Part shown: positions 30,286-63,226 of the stretch, one piece after another
Numbering within the stretch: the stretch's first letter is position 1
How the letters are laid out: each line of letters opens with the position of its first letter
NCBI GenBank assembly: GCA_029718625.1
Contig: CM056377.1
Span: 108,517,034 to 108,581,033 of the forward strand
DNA: 64,000 nt
Direction of reading: 5' to 3'
Source: Synaphobranchus kaupii
Taxonomy: Eukaryota; Chordata; Actinopteri; Anguilliformes; Synaphobranchidae
Made by a program: the position numbers and the translations under genes
Notes under the pieces: generated by a model
What the model was told of the DNA's origin: nothing
The model's database searches: none
Seen by the model: the letters and a program-made list of their open reading frames with translations, nothing else

Positions 30286-31204
30286 CATGTAGGTTTAGTC
30301 GATTCATCATCTACCACAAATTCATACAATCAATCTATTATATGCAGGCATGACTTATTTTCTCCACCAACAACAGTTAAGTACCAACTTGATGCTTTTC
30401 TCCAGATATGTTCTGGGCTTATGTATAAGAAGAATTTCAAAAAAAAAAAATATATATATACCTATATTGCAATATCTCTGAGTTACAGAGCTAAAAGTGT
30501 GTGTGCGCGTGTGTGATCTCAATCTTTTTCCATCTTGGAGACCTGCACTCAGCTTCTGGCTATGTTGTTGTGCCATGCTAATAGTCCAGCTGGCTTTATC
30601 TCAGTCTTTTCAATTTCCCTGTTCTTTGCCATGATCTCATGTGTGTTTTCATTCACCACACGGCACCACTCCCCCATGCCCGATTGTTGCCTTCATTAAA
30701 ACACAACAAGGGATAATGTATCCAGTAGGATATGATCAGCATTTAGGTGGAGGAGGAGTTTGGCACGCCATCCAGCCTCCGTCTGCAGTGGCAGCATCAT
30801 CAGGGATAGGCATTCTGGCTCTGTTTCCTTGCGACAACGGAAGCTTTAGGGTCCGTTTCCTTGTGAAAATAGCATCACTGAGGCAGGCTGGTGCTCCTCA
30901 TTCAAGTGCCCTGCTGAGAGGAAACATTAAACATTAAAAGGAGAGAAGCTGCACCCCCTCCCTGAAGCTCATAAAGCACAGCCCGGCTCGCCTGGGATGG
31001 CAATGCGAAGCTAAAACTGCTAGACTGGGGAGCCTGCTGAACTCATTAGGACTGGGCGCACAATAAAAATGCTGTAAGCCTCGGGTTAACTGCTCCTCAG
31101 AGATAGCTGAATCCCTCACAGCGCTTGCACCTCAGGTATTAAAAGTAAAGAAAAGGACGACGATGCTAAGAATGGGAGGAGAACCATGGGAGGGGAGGGG
31201 GGGG

Positions 31205-31225
31205 AGGGGGGGGGGGGGGGGGGGG
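31205..31225 (+). repeat. G homopolymer
   Basis: About 21 consecutive G bases are preceded by GGGAGGGGAGGGG-type sequence. The exact length may be affected by sequencing. Confidence 0.7.
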
Positions 31226-31871
31226 CAAAGCATTACATGTGGAATTAAACTTGAACTTTGACCCTTTTTTAGTGGCCAGTAACACCCAGAGACAAGGTGC
31301 TGTTTATTCTTGTTGCTGCTTGTGGGATGGTTGGGAATATCCCATGAATTGCCTTGCAACAGGATCTCTCAGCTCACTTTCCAGGATGATACTCAACATC
31401 GATAAAAGAGAGGCAAGCAGAAGGTGACCTATTTATTGTGAAAGATTGTAATCAAGATCTTCTTCTTGCTAAAATGACAAAACTTGTATTGAACCAAGTC
31501 AAGTGAATAATGTCAATAGTATCAATTCTGGAACAAAACAGATATAAAGCATTCCATTGTTTACAGCAGACTAAAGACTTTATGTTTGGGTCATCCACAA
31601 TTTATTTCTTCATACTGTGCCTGTTTTTTGTGAGCTGCCCTTTCCAAAATATTAATTTAATCACCATTTTCAATCACCTAAAATTAATTACAGCAAAATT
31701 GTTTTTTTGTCACTGAATAATTGTGACGTTTCACTCTTTTAGGGTTTCTTTTTAAACAAATCAAACTCAGTTATTTTAAAGTGAAGCAGCTGAATATGAA
31801 CTCAGTCCTTTTTTTGTTAACCTTGTAAGTGGACCTGAAAGAGGACTCTGCTCTCTTTCTGGTCGACTTAA

Positions 31872-32521
31872 AGGGATAGTTCGGAATTTTGGACATAATG
31901 TCTCAATTACGACTTACCCATGATGTAGTTGATTGATGGAAACCATTTTCAGCTGATTCCATGCTGTCCCTTCTTTTGGACATACACACGTTGCTAATGC
32001 TAGCGCAACTCTAAGGTAACCGGTAGCATCCACTACCAAACGCACTTAAACACTCCACAGTGCACCCAAAGTAAATAAAATATGACGACAGTCTATCGGG
32101 GGAGCAATACTTTACGTTACCTACGAATGTATTGCCGGCACTGGTCGACTACAACAACAAAGAAGAGCAACAAGTTGCAATGGCCACGTTCGCTCCGCCG
32201 CCGTACTTCCACAGAGAATATAGGTCAGCACAAAGTAAAGGATTCAACGATAGTTTGACTTAAAAAATGATGGTATAAACACTCAAAATAACCCCGATAG
32301 ACTGTCGTCGTATTTTATTTGCTTTGGGTGAACTGTGGAGTGTTTAAGTGCATTTCGTAGTGGATGTTACCGGTTACCTTAGAGTTGCACTAGCATTAGC
32401 AACGTGTGTATGTCCAAAAGAAGGGACAGCATGGAATTATCTGAAAATGGTTTCCATCAATCAACTACATCATGGGTAAGTCGTAATTGAGACATTATGT
32501 CCAAAATTCCGAACTATCCCT
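31872..32521. mobile_element. TTAA-flanked fold-back element (650 bp, arms near 240 bp)
   Basis: The ends AGGGATAGTTCGGAATTTTG and CAAAATTCCGAACTATCCCT begin long inverted arms. The arms continue inward through TAATGTCTCAATTACGACTT, TGGACATACACACGTTGCTA and TAAGGTAACCGG and their complements. TTAA flanks both ends (31868-31871 and 32522-32525). It is a non-autonomous piggyBac-like MITE. Confidence 0.8.
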
Positions 32522-32633
32522 TTAAGCATTGATGAGATCTCAGGCCACTTGTTGTTGACACCACAGCTCTGTTAGAACTTGCTGTAACATTGGATTGTGG
32601 GTAATTTCCTTCAAGATGGCCTCTGCAATATGT

Positions 32634-32914
32634 GGGCTGCATCCCAATATTCTTCACTCCTCACCTCCTTTCCTCCACTCGTCTCCTACCCGGAAGTATG
32701 CAAAACAGCCTATACGTTTCAAGTACAATTAGCTGCATGTACGGTATACAATGTACCTGACATTGCGGTTCGCATTGAGACATTAATTAATATGTAATTT
32801 ATATGAAATCGGCAACATTAGATTAGGACACAAAGATCCGTTTTTGGGGCACGGAGGAGAGGAGGTGGTAGTGGAGGAAAGAAGGATGCATTTTTTGAGC
32901 ATCGAGATGTACCC
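32634..32914. mobile_element. Inverted-repeat MITE
   Basis: The left end GGGCTGCATCCCAATATTCT with CCTTTCCTCCACTCG is mirrored by GTGGAGGAAAGAAGG ... GAGCATCGAGATGTACCC. The family is probably a common fish hAT or Harbinger MITE. The target duplication is not clear. Confidence 0.55.
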
Positions 32915-33869
32915 AGGGTTATCATTTGGTTGTGATAAATTTTGAGAAAGCTAATGAGAAACAAAAAAAGAGAAGCTAGAATTGCAGTGAAATACCAGAG
33001 GCCTCTGAGAACTGAAGAAGGGACAAGTATGGAGGAGAATAATTTTGCTACAGCATCACCAAAGCCAACTTGCTCCTTGCCACACTTCAGCTCTCACCTG
33101 AACGGTTGCATAGTCAATATTTCAACAATAGTATGGCTACTTTCATTTTCTCTGAAAACTGCAGAAGTATTTTTGTATTTTTGTGCATTGTGTACAGCTG
33201 TCTTAATCTGATCCTCATTCCAGATTTCACGAAGAGCAGAGGTTTCTTCTGACCACACACTCTCTCAGTCATGACCATCAGGCATTCTGCTATCTGTTTT
33301 TAGTCACGTATGCTCAGAGGTTGTTGCAGCTGCTTAAAATCAAGGCACTAAAAAGCAAAGCAGACTTTGCAGACAATGCACAAATTAATCGGACCTCAAA
33401 AAGAACCACAGATGAAGCGTACTGAAACGACCTCCTGAGGTGATCTGAGTTTGGTTCATTTCGGATGGGTCTGAGTTCACTTGCTGTGTTTACATATGCA
33501 CATAAAATGCTGAGTCATCCAACCAACCAACCAAATGCGAAAATGCCCTTAACCAGAGTTTTATTCTTATAAATAAACATTTATTGACATTACTATTTTA
33601 TATAAATGAACAAAATGCTACTTTTATTATTATTTAAGAAGCCATTAAATTCATTCATAGAAATTTGTTTGCAGGAAAATGCATCTGTTTTTGTGCCTAA
33701 ATGAAGACTAGCTTTTACCCACGGGGGAATAACTGGTAACAAGTAACTGATAACTTTTTGGAGATAAGGTATGCTCACGCAAGCAGACTACGCACATACA
33801 TGTGCACACCTACAGGCTTTTTCTGTACACATGCTGTTCACCTATACATATGCTTTTTGTGTTAGGAGG

Positions 33870-35190
33870 CCCCTAACCTTCTCGCAGTCCTAAAACATCA
33901 GTCTTTGTCTCTCTGTAATTGGGCTCTTAAAACATCCTCCCACTGCCCTGGTCCATTCTTTATGAAAAGGAGCTTTTGTAAAGTAATTACATTACACCTT
34001 TGAGTGAATCATTAACTATTAAGTGCAATAAAACGTGTGTTTACTCAAGTTCTCTCTCTTTCTCTCTCTCCCTCTCTCTCCATTCCTATGTGATTGTCTC
34101 TCTCACTCTGTCTTCACTCAACCTCCTTTCTTGCTGTTATTTTCTTTGTATTCTAATGCTCATCTGTTGTTTGTCCCCTCCGTTTGTGCTCAAAATCCGC
34201 TTCCTTGCTTTATTTTGTAGACACTGCTCTCCTGTCCATTACTTCTTCTCTGTCTTTTCAGCTCACCACTGGGCCTCTCTCAGTGTCTGTTTCCCCAACC
34301 TCCATCCCAAATTCCAGCTGTTTATCTACAACCAGTTGGTCAGGTACAGTGCTCGCGCCTTTCTCACTGCTTCCCGTCCCCACCCTCTGTCCCATGGAGC
34401 ATGCTCTGTTCAGCCACCACCACCAGGGGGCGGTGTGAGGAGTGTTGGGCGGGATCTTGCTGGGGTGCTACAAGGACATACGGGTTAAACAAAGTTGCTG
34501 CCTTGTTTAATTGAGCAGATTTCTTGGCAACAATGCGAGCATGTAAACAGAAAGCACAAAATATTGTCTTTCAAAATACTGTCTTTCTGGACGATGCCCT
34601 TTTAGGTTATCATCATGGCACTCTTTGAGTAAAGAGAACTTATGTGACTACTGCGATGGTGCAATGAATTAAACACAAACCTCAAACTTCACTGAAATAT
34701 GGGAGATTGTGGTGGTTTGGTTGTCATGACAGGGTCGTCAAAGGTGATTAATGTTTGTTAGGCCTGTCCTCAGTTTGATATCATTGGGCTGCTTGCACAA
34801 TGCAAGTAAATACATCCTTTTTTTTTTTTTTTTTACCTCAGGGCCAAGTGCTGAACAAACAACACTCCTCCCTGTAGCCCATCTCACCTCAGTTAAGTGT
34901 ACTGTTGTGAACTAATGTTCTGCTTTTGAGCTCTGCTGAATAGGGAAAGACTGGAATACGGCTGAAAAGCCAGGCTCAACGTGATGTAGCTTAATGGCCT
35001 CCTGAGTTCCTGTTTGGATTTTTATGGAACTGTGGAATACAAAATCTATTTTAACCATGAGGCTGCCCACTTAGTGAATTGATCATGTTGCACTTCCTGT
35101 CATCTTTCCCGCCAAGTTCTTTACTGACATGAAGCATCCAAATGGATTTTCCCTTCCCTGTAATTGATTTAAATTGGCTGATGCATTTTC
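33870..35190 (+). repeat. Duplicated block copy 2 (copy 1 at 14810-15950)
   Basis: This is the intergenic copy of the block in CEP350 intron 15, in the same orientation and about 19.1 kb downstream. It shares the near-identical core, the CTCF-like motif and a CT-rich lead-in. Its downstream flank has diverged strongly. Confidence 0.8.
34420..34433 (+). promoter_or_regulatory. CTCF-like motif (copy 2)
   Basis: The same CCACCAGGGGGCGG in the same orientation lies between CEP350 and QSOX1, inside the duplicated block. Confidence 0.55.
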
Positions 35191-35975
35191 TGTCTGAATC
35201 AAGGGCTTAATGTTGAGAAGACCTCTGCTCACTCAAACTATCTCATAACCAAATAGTTTATTAGCGGACAGGACAAAGGAGGGTATTTGTTAATAGAAAC
35301 CTGGAGCTCTCCCAAACAATATGAAGGGGGAAAACCCCGAAAGATTAAGGAATTATTTACCCATGTTGAGGGTAAAGCTTCAAGTGCTTTATACAGGTAA
35401 TTAACTCAATACATCTTGACTGGTTCCCCTTATTTAGTAACTGTTGCTTCTGAAGAGATGATCCAGAAGTGTGGGATGGTAATGAGTATAAATAGCAAGA
35501 GGGTGTTATAGATTTATTTTTCTTGTTTGGTCTCCTACGACACCAGACACATAGTGTAATTATTTCATTAAGAGGTTAAGATTCATTCAGAGCCTTTCAG
35601 ATTATCTTCCCGTCATTAATTACAGCACAACATGTTCTTGGCCTACAGGTTTTCTTGTTAACCACAGTACGGTTCAAAGATGGCAGCAACAGAGCATTCC
35701 AGTGTAGCCACAAAACTCATAACAAAATCAAATTGGGCCTGCCCAACAACAGAGCACAATTTTAGCATACATGTAGTACAGTGGATTAGTCAGACTTTCA
35801 CAGAATGAACCACTGCACTACAATGGACCACAATGTACAAACTCATTATTTAATTTTCTTACTTTTACTGTACTCTTTCTGTATAAGTTTATCATTCTCA
35901 GATCAAAACATCATTATGCAGAACAGGGAAAAAGGGCACACGGAAAATCAGGACATGGACTTGTACTCTAGTATA

Positions 35976-37488
35976 GCTGCTGGGTGGCTCATTTGGTTAA
36001 GGTGCCACCACATTGTGGTGCATGGATGGGCCCCACATTGTGGTGCATGGACGGGCCCCACATTGTGGTGCATGGACGGGCCCCACATTGTGGTGCATGG
36101 ACGGGCCCCACATTGTGGTGCATGGATGGGCCCCACATTGTGGTGCATGGATGGGCCCCACATTGTGGTGCATGGATGAGCCCCACATTGTGGTGCATGG
36201 ATGGGCCCCACATTGTGGTGCATGGATGGGCCCCACATTGTGGTGCATGGACGGGCCCCACATTGTGGTGCATGGACGGGCCCCACATTGTGGTGCATGG
36301 ACGGGCCCCACATTGTGGTGCATGGATGGGCCCCACATTGTGGTGCATGGATGGGCCCCACATTGTGGTGCATGGATGAGCCCCACATTGTGGTGCATGG
36401 ATGGGCCCCAGATTGTGGTGCATGGATGGGCCCCACATTGTGGTGCATGGATGGGCCCCACATTGTGGTGCATGGATGGGCCCCACATTGTGGTGCATGG
36501 ATGAGCCCCACATTGTGGTGCATGGATGGGCCCCACATTGTGGTGCATGGATGGGCCCCACATTGTGGTGCATGGATGGGCCCCACATTGTGGTGCATGG
36601 ATGGGCCCCACATTGTGGTGCATGGATGGGCCCCACATTGTGGTGCATGGATGAGCCCCACATTGTGGTGCATGGATGGGCCCCACATTGTGGTGCATGG
36701 ATGGGCCCCACATTGTGGTGCATGGATGGGCCCCACATTGTGGTGCATGGACGGGCCCCACATTGTGGTGCATGGATGGGCCCCACATTGTGGTGCATGG
36801 ATGGGCCCCACATTGTGGTGCATGGATGAGCCCCACATTGTGGTGCATGGATGGGCCCCACATTGTGGTGCATGGATGGGCCCCACATTGTGGTGCATGG
36901 ACGGGCCCCACATTGTGGTGCATGGATGGGCCCCACATTGTGGTGCATGGACGGGCCCCACATTGTGGTGCATGGATGAGCCCCACATTGTGGTGCATGG
37001 ATGGGCCCCACGTTCAGGACGAGCCCCACATTGTGGTGCATTGATGGGCCCCACGTTCAGGATGAGCCCCACATTGTGATGCATGGATGAGCCCCACGGT
37101 CTGGGTTCAAATCCAGATTTTGCTAGTGCTGACTGTGGCTGGACTATTGACTCACAATTGCCAATTGTGTTGCCCAGGGTATGGGTGGGATCAGTCGGCC
37201 TGTGTTCATCAGGCAACCCCGCTGAGCATGGACAAGCCCATGACCTGCATGCATAGGGTGGTCTTTGAATCCGCTCTGTGCGAGTTTTGGTGCATAGGGC
37301 CAACAGGTGGTTGAGCCATGTGTTTCGGAGAAAGCCGTGGGTTTACACTAAGTTAAAGATACCCTGTGTCCTGTGCAGCGGGGTTGTTTCATGAACGCGG
37401 TTTGGGGAGACAACTGGACATTCCAAATTGGGGACGGAATTGGATATAGACAGCCCCGGGTTGGGCGCCAAATTATTATAAAACAAAA
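35976..37488 (+). mobile_element. tRNA-derived SINE carrying a 1-kb internal minisatellite
   Basis: The A-box region GCTGCTGGGTGGCTCATTTG GTTAAGG (35976 on) and the B-box region GGTCTGGGTTCAAATCCAGA (about 37098) are both present. They are separated by roughly 40 copies of a 25-bp unit. The element is bounded by 17-bp direct repeats with one mismatch, ACTTGTACTCTAGTATA (35959-35975) and ACTTGTATTCTAGTATA (37489-37505). These look like target-site duplications. The 3' body includes GGGCGCCAAATTATTATAAA. Confidence 0.8.
36009..37090 (+). repeat. Minisatellite, 25-bp unit, about 40 copies
   Basis: The unit is CCCCACATTGTGGTGCATGG followed by ATGGG, with ACGGG and ATGAG variants. It contains the near-palindrome CCACATTGTGG. 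It runs between the A and B boxes of the host SINE and decays at its right end near 37010-37090. Confidence 0.98.
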
Positions 37489-37937
37489 ACTTGTATTCTA
37501 GTATACGTCATTTTCAAGGCATAATTTTTACAGACCCACTTAGTCATTAACTCTATTCCAACTCGAATCAAGCACAGAAAAGTGCTCTAAGGAGGATATT
37601 GATATTTACTTTGGTTCTACTGTCCTGTTTGGACTGTCAGATGAATAAATAAAATCTCTTGAGAAAGTTCTATCACCAGAGGAGAGCCTATTAGCTATCA
37701 AAAGAGGTAAATCGCCAGACATGGATGGACTGCAATTGTATTCCTGTTTCTGTAAAATGTTTTACGTTCTGTAAAATGTTTTACAATCATTTAACTTCAT
37801 GATAAAAAGCTTTGTTAAACGGATGCTTACTTGAGGGCCTCAAAATGGCAACAATTATCTCACTTGTGAAAAAAAGTGAGGACCTACTGCTAGGCAGCTC
37901 ATTTTGTTATTAAATACAATATTTTAAATGCAGTATA

Positions 37938-39501
37938 CAGTTTCACCTTCTCCACGTTTTATTACGTTACAGACATATTCTACAATAGATTGAATAAATT
38001 TTTGTCTCAAAATTCTACACAAAATAGCCCATAATGACAAAGTGAAAACAGCACATTTGTACTAATTTATTAAAAATCTAAATGTAAAATATCATATGTA
38101 CACAAGTGTGCACACCCTTTGATATGACACCCAAAAGTGAGCTGAGGTGCATTTTGTTTCCACTGATACTGCTTGAGATGTTTCTACAACTTAATTGGAG
38201 TGAACCTGTGATAAATTCAATTGATTGGACATGATTGGGGATTATCAACACCTGCCTATATAAGGTCCCACAGTTGACAGTGCATGTCAGAGCAAACTCC
38301 AAGCCATGGGGTCAAAGGAATTATCTGCAGACCTCAGAAACAGGATTGTGTCAAGGCATAGATCTGGAGAAGGGTACGGAAAAATCTCTGCAGCTTTACA
38401 GGTCCCAAAGAGCACAGTGGTCACCATCATTCATAAATGGAAGAAGTTTGGAACCACCAAGAATCTTCCTAGACCTGGCCGCCCGGCCAAACTGAGCAAT
38501 CGGGGAAGACGGGCCTTGGCCAGGGAGGTGAGCAGGAACCCGAGGGTCACTCTGACAGAGCTCCAGCGTATCCTTGTGGAGATGGGAGAACCTTTCAGAA
38601 GATCAACCATCCAGGCAGCACTCCACCAATCAGGCCTTTATGGTAGAGTGGCCAGACGGAAGCCCCTCCTTAGTAAAAGGCACATCACAGCCCGCTTGGA
38701 GTTTGCCAAAAGGCACCTAGAGGACTCTCAAACCATGAGAATCAGGATTCTCTGGTCTGATGAAACCAAAATTGAACTTTTTGGAATACCAAACGTCACG
38801 TCTGGAGGAAACCAGGCACCGCTCATCACCTGGCTAATACCATCCCTACAGTGAAGCATGGCGGTGGCAGCATCATGATGTGGGGATGTTTTTCAGCAGT
38901 GGGAATGGGGCGACTAGTCCTGATAGAGGGAAAGATGAATGCAGCTAAGTACACCGAGATCCTTGAAGAAAACCTGCTCCAGAGCGCTCTGGACCTCAGA
39001 AAGCACACAGCCAAGAGAACAAAGGAGTGGCTTCGGAGAAAGTCTGTGCATGTCCTTGAGTGGCCCAGCCAGAGCCCAGACCTGAATCCAATTGAACATC
39101 TGTGGAAAGAGCTGAAAATGGCTGTGTACCGACGCTCCCCATCCAACCTGATGGAGCTTGCAAGGATATGCCAAGAGGAATGAGCAAAAATGTCCAGAAA
39201 CAAGTGTGCCAAGCTCGTAGCTTCTTTCCCAAGACGCCTTGAAGTTGTAATCGCTGCCAAAGGTGCAGCAACCAAGTATTAGGCTAAGGGTGTGTACAGA
39301 TATGTAACCCCTAAATAACCTATTTTTGTCAGTAAAATAAAATTGCATATTTTCTAAAAACCTGTTTTCACTTCGTCATTATTGGCTATTGTGTGTAGAT
39401 GTTTGAGGCAAAAAATGAACTCAATCTATTGTAGTATAAGTCTGTAAGGTAATAAAACGTGGAGAAGGTGAAAGGGGTGTGCAGACTTTCCGGCTTGACT
39501 G
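37938..39501 (+). mobile_element. Tc1-like DNA transposon (defective)
   Basis: Inverted ends share TTCACCTTCTCCACGTTTTA, ACAGACATATTCTACAATAG-type sequence and TTGAGTTCATT-type words. The right terminus GTGCAGACTTTCCGGCTTGACTG is intact, while the left has CAGT joined directly to TTCACC, a loss of about 30 bases. TA flanks both sides. It encodes a broken transposase (38306-39282). Confidence 0.9.
38306..39282 (+). pseudogene. Tc1-like transposase pseudogene
   Basis: A Tc1/mariner transposase starts MGSKELSADLRNRIVSRHRS, with a paired-like HTH, a GRPAK hook and [13 protein letters not shown] holding the first catalytic Asp. Three lesions are visible. A small deletion near 38783 shifts the frame (RHVWRKPGT continues in another frame). 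The segment that normally carries the second catalytic Asp (DNDPKH) is missing near 39000, where LDLR runs straight into KHTAK. TGA replaces the Trp codon at 39181-39183. The tail SFPRRLEVVIAAKGAATKY follows. It cannot make active enzyme. Confidence 0.92.
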
Positions 39502-40688
39502 TATATATAAATATTTTCAAAAATGTTGGTATGTTCTCTGTTGCTGATAATCAGATAATGATAATTTAGGTAACAATAATCTTTTTTATTTTTATTTATT
39601 TATTATTTTTTATTTATTTGATTGGGCACAGTCAGTCAATAAGGTTATTTAATTTAAAAACCTATTCTGGTGAAAATCATGAGAAGATGCATGAAGAAAC
39701 AAAAAGTTCTCCACTTTTCTGGAAAAAAGACCTTTGTGCCATCGCTGCGTAAGAGGCCACACTAAGTACATTGTCACCCACCAGCTGCCGGCAAATGTTT
39801 ACACTGCCATAAACCCAGAAAGATATTACAGCCATGTGACGTAGAGCTTGTATTGCCTCCAGTTGTATCCAAACATGCTCACAGTCAGCGATTTACACAG
39901 AGCCCCTCTGGTACTCATGATGGCAAATATTAATCAGAATACTGTTATAAACTTTCAGTGTAAATGATGTGTATGTACATGCTATAAACATTTTTATTGT
40001 ACTTATAGTAATAATCAGAAGTAAAACTGCTGTCTGATAACATCACACGTAGTAATTTGATAAAAACTTTGGGGGTTATACAAAAACATTGGCAGTACAG
40101 CTCTGTGTTTTGCAAAATGTCAGTACTAAATGTCAGAGGCAGTACTATTTACCGATTAATAAAGGTAGTGGTTGAATGATTTCATTGATGGAGTCAGTGT
40201 ACTGTTAACTTGTTCCTGGTGGAAAAATAGTAAGCAGGCAAGCGGTAACAAAAACCAATGACAACAATGCATAGAAATTAGAGCAGTGAATATGTACAAT
40301 GTTTTGCTGTAATCAACCTCACTGATAGAAAGTTGGTATAAAGCAAAGCATCATCAGCAACATAAACTAATTATGCAAAAGAACTAACGTAGATATTTTC
40401 GTCATGTTAGCATTAAGCTGCACCAAAAATATATATTTTATCATTTACTCGTGATACTGTTCTCCAGCATCTCCACCAATCAAAAAAAAAAACTAGCAGG
40501 AAGCATTTTTGTCACACATTAATTTCATGAAAGACTTTAATCACATGTAAATGTTAAAATATGCCAGCCCTAATGGTGATACCAGAAATGATAGTAGTGT
40601 TAAAAGAATGCAGTGTTTATGTATGAGATGACATTCTTCTTGCTTCTTTAAATTTGCACAGTCACTTATAAGTGGAGGTTAAACAGAA

Positions 40689-40715
40689 ATAATAATAATA
40701 ATAATAATAATAATC
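40689..40715 (+). repeat. (AAT)n microsatellite
   Basis: About nine tandem AAT/ATA triplets in intergenic DNA. Confidence 0.85.
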
Positions 40716-42499
40716 TGCCAACATATTACTGGTTTGTAAAAACCTAAGGTTACATATGGAGGAGTCAGGGTTATATGTTCCTTGATCAAGTATTGTATGA
40801 TGTTCCTCTCCTAAATGGTTTTAATTCAAGTCTGATTATTTTTCAAAGCCATTCTTTTCTCCTTTCATTCTCTAAAAAAAAAAGAGTTATTTAGTATGTA
40901 GTTAATGCCAAACAAAGTTGACTTGCCAATTGAGGTGTCAAAGGAAGACTCTAACAGGTTCTATAAGTACCTTGTGAAGTTTTAAGCTCTTCCTTCACAA
41001 GCCTATTAGAGCAACACCGCGAAAAACAAAACAAAAAAAAGTTGTAGATTTAATTTGATTGTTAAAGAGGGTATGTACACCAATTACTGCTGGTGAGCAC
41101 ACTCTGCCTCCTGATGTGTCCTCTGTCACGTACGCAGTAGTTGTCACAGCTAGCCTGGTAGTGAGTCATGAAGTATCCCCTCACACACCAACAGTTACAT
41201 AAAAGGGCATTCCTGTTCTCTTTCATTTCTACTTATGTCAATGATATTTAGACTAAGGCCCAGATACTAGATGTAGTCCAAATTTTAACTCGCTTTATAA
41301 TCATCCTAATTCTAATTAAAAATCCAATACCCCCCCCCCCACGGTGGGATCAAAGAAGGCATTTGGCAATCTGTCATATGGATGGAACTCAGCACAAAGT
41401 GGAACTTCATGAATATTGTTTTGCCTTCAGTTGTTTTGTTAGGGTTTGCTATTCTTAGACCCCATCTTGCTCCTTTGAAATATTGAACAGAAGGAAGTGA
41501 GTGTGGCCTACGGATGATACTGCTTTGGATTTTTTTTTAAAACGTACTCTTTCCTACTGGACTCTTTGAGTGATTGCAAGTGGATAATAGTACGAATTCA
41601 AACTCCTATTGAATTATCCACTACAGATGACATTCGTGGGAACACCAGTGAAACATTACAGCGACGAGTCTAAGGATTAACGACAAAAGATCCAGTGCTA
41701 CATTCTTGAATCTTGATAATGTCAATTATGATGTACTTATTCCTCCTTGAGTGAGGAGTCGATGTCTTACCAGAACAGTGCATACTTGAACCTTGCCTTT
41801 TCGTTGTCTATAGTTCCTGCATTACACCGTTTGCGCGCTATTCTCTATTTTTTCAAGGTGATAAGGAACTAAAGGAAGGGGGTTTATTTAAACAACGTTG
41901 GTTCGGTTGAGTCACGGATACGGACAGAATGCAGAGGGCCTCTGTTCCTCTCCCAATGTGCAAACATGCTCTGTTTACACTTAATTCAGTGGATTGTGTA
42001 ATTGCATGGCACCGAAAAGGGGAATCGATGCCTTCTATTTCAAGAGATGGCTTCATTTACTCAGTGAACTAAGTGATTCTCAACCTTGTCCAGGACGACT
42101 TTAGTCTGTTGTTATGTCGATATTTCTAAAATGAATTATTTCATATCGGATGAAGCACACAGAGAAGCACGAGCACCTCAGTCTGACTAACGTTATAGCA
42201 TACGCTGAATTTACTGTTTACGTTACAACCCTTCTACAGAATTCCACGAATGTTAAACGAATCGTCTCATTACTACAGAGAAAAAGATACATCGTTTGAG
42301 CAACAGTTCCTCTGTGCGGTGGTCGGTGACATTCCAATGAAGGCTTACATTACTTTGTCAGTTATATTATTGTTTGACTCGCGGAGCAGGCAACTGAGCC
42401 AAGCATTTGACAGAAAGCTGCTGCATTCCATACAAATGGCCGAAACGCAAATTAAAAATGACGCACACCAATACAGGCCTGCTGTTGTCACACCATAGC

Positions 42500-42751
42500 T
42501 TTGCTGGATGAACTTACATGACGCAACAAAAAGTTCGCAAACAATATCTGATGCCGGCTGCACCGCGAAAAGACTGTAGCCCATGCTATCTCCAAATAAA
42601 GTAGGTTGGGCTCCTCCTTCGTGCTGAGATGAATTTGAGATGGAGGGGGAGCGTAAGTGAGCGAACGAGAGTAAAAGTTTGTACGTATTTCTGATAAGCT
42701 TCTTGCTTGCTCAGAGTCGAGCGAGGTCGTTGTTAGTAGGGAAACAAGAAG
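42500..42751 (+). promoter_or_regulatory. Probable QSOX1 core promoter and 5'UTR
   Basis: This region lies immediately upstream of the QSOX1 ATG. It has no clear TATA box. AAGATGGCG at 42749-42757 spans the start codon and matches the YY1 consensus often found over start codons. Two in-frame stops (TAGTAG, 42734-42739) show this stretch is untranslated. The transcription start cannot be placed from sequence alone. Confidence 0.35.

Positions 42752-63226
<20,475 letters not shown>

Larger units (their letters stand above)
28760..42499. other. Intergenic region CEP350-QSOX1
   Basis: This is about 14 kb between the two genes. It holds two inverted-repeat elements, a duplicated CTCF-motif block, a SINE with a 1-kb internal minisatellite, a dead Tc1 element, small microsatellites and G or C homopolymers (31205-31225, 41331-41340). 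I see no credible protein-coding gene. Confidence 0.7.

Noticed and set aside
35948..37303. Open frames of up to 451 codons on both strands with 25-codon periodic peptides
   Set aside because: The 25-bp array is stop-free in several frames. The frames are a by-product of the repeat inside a SINE.
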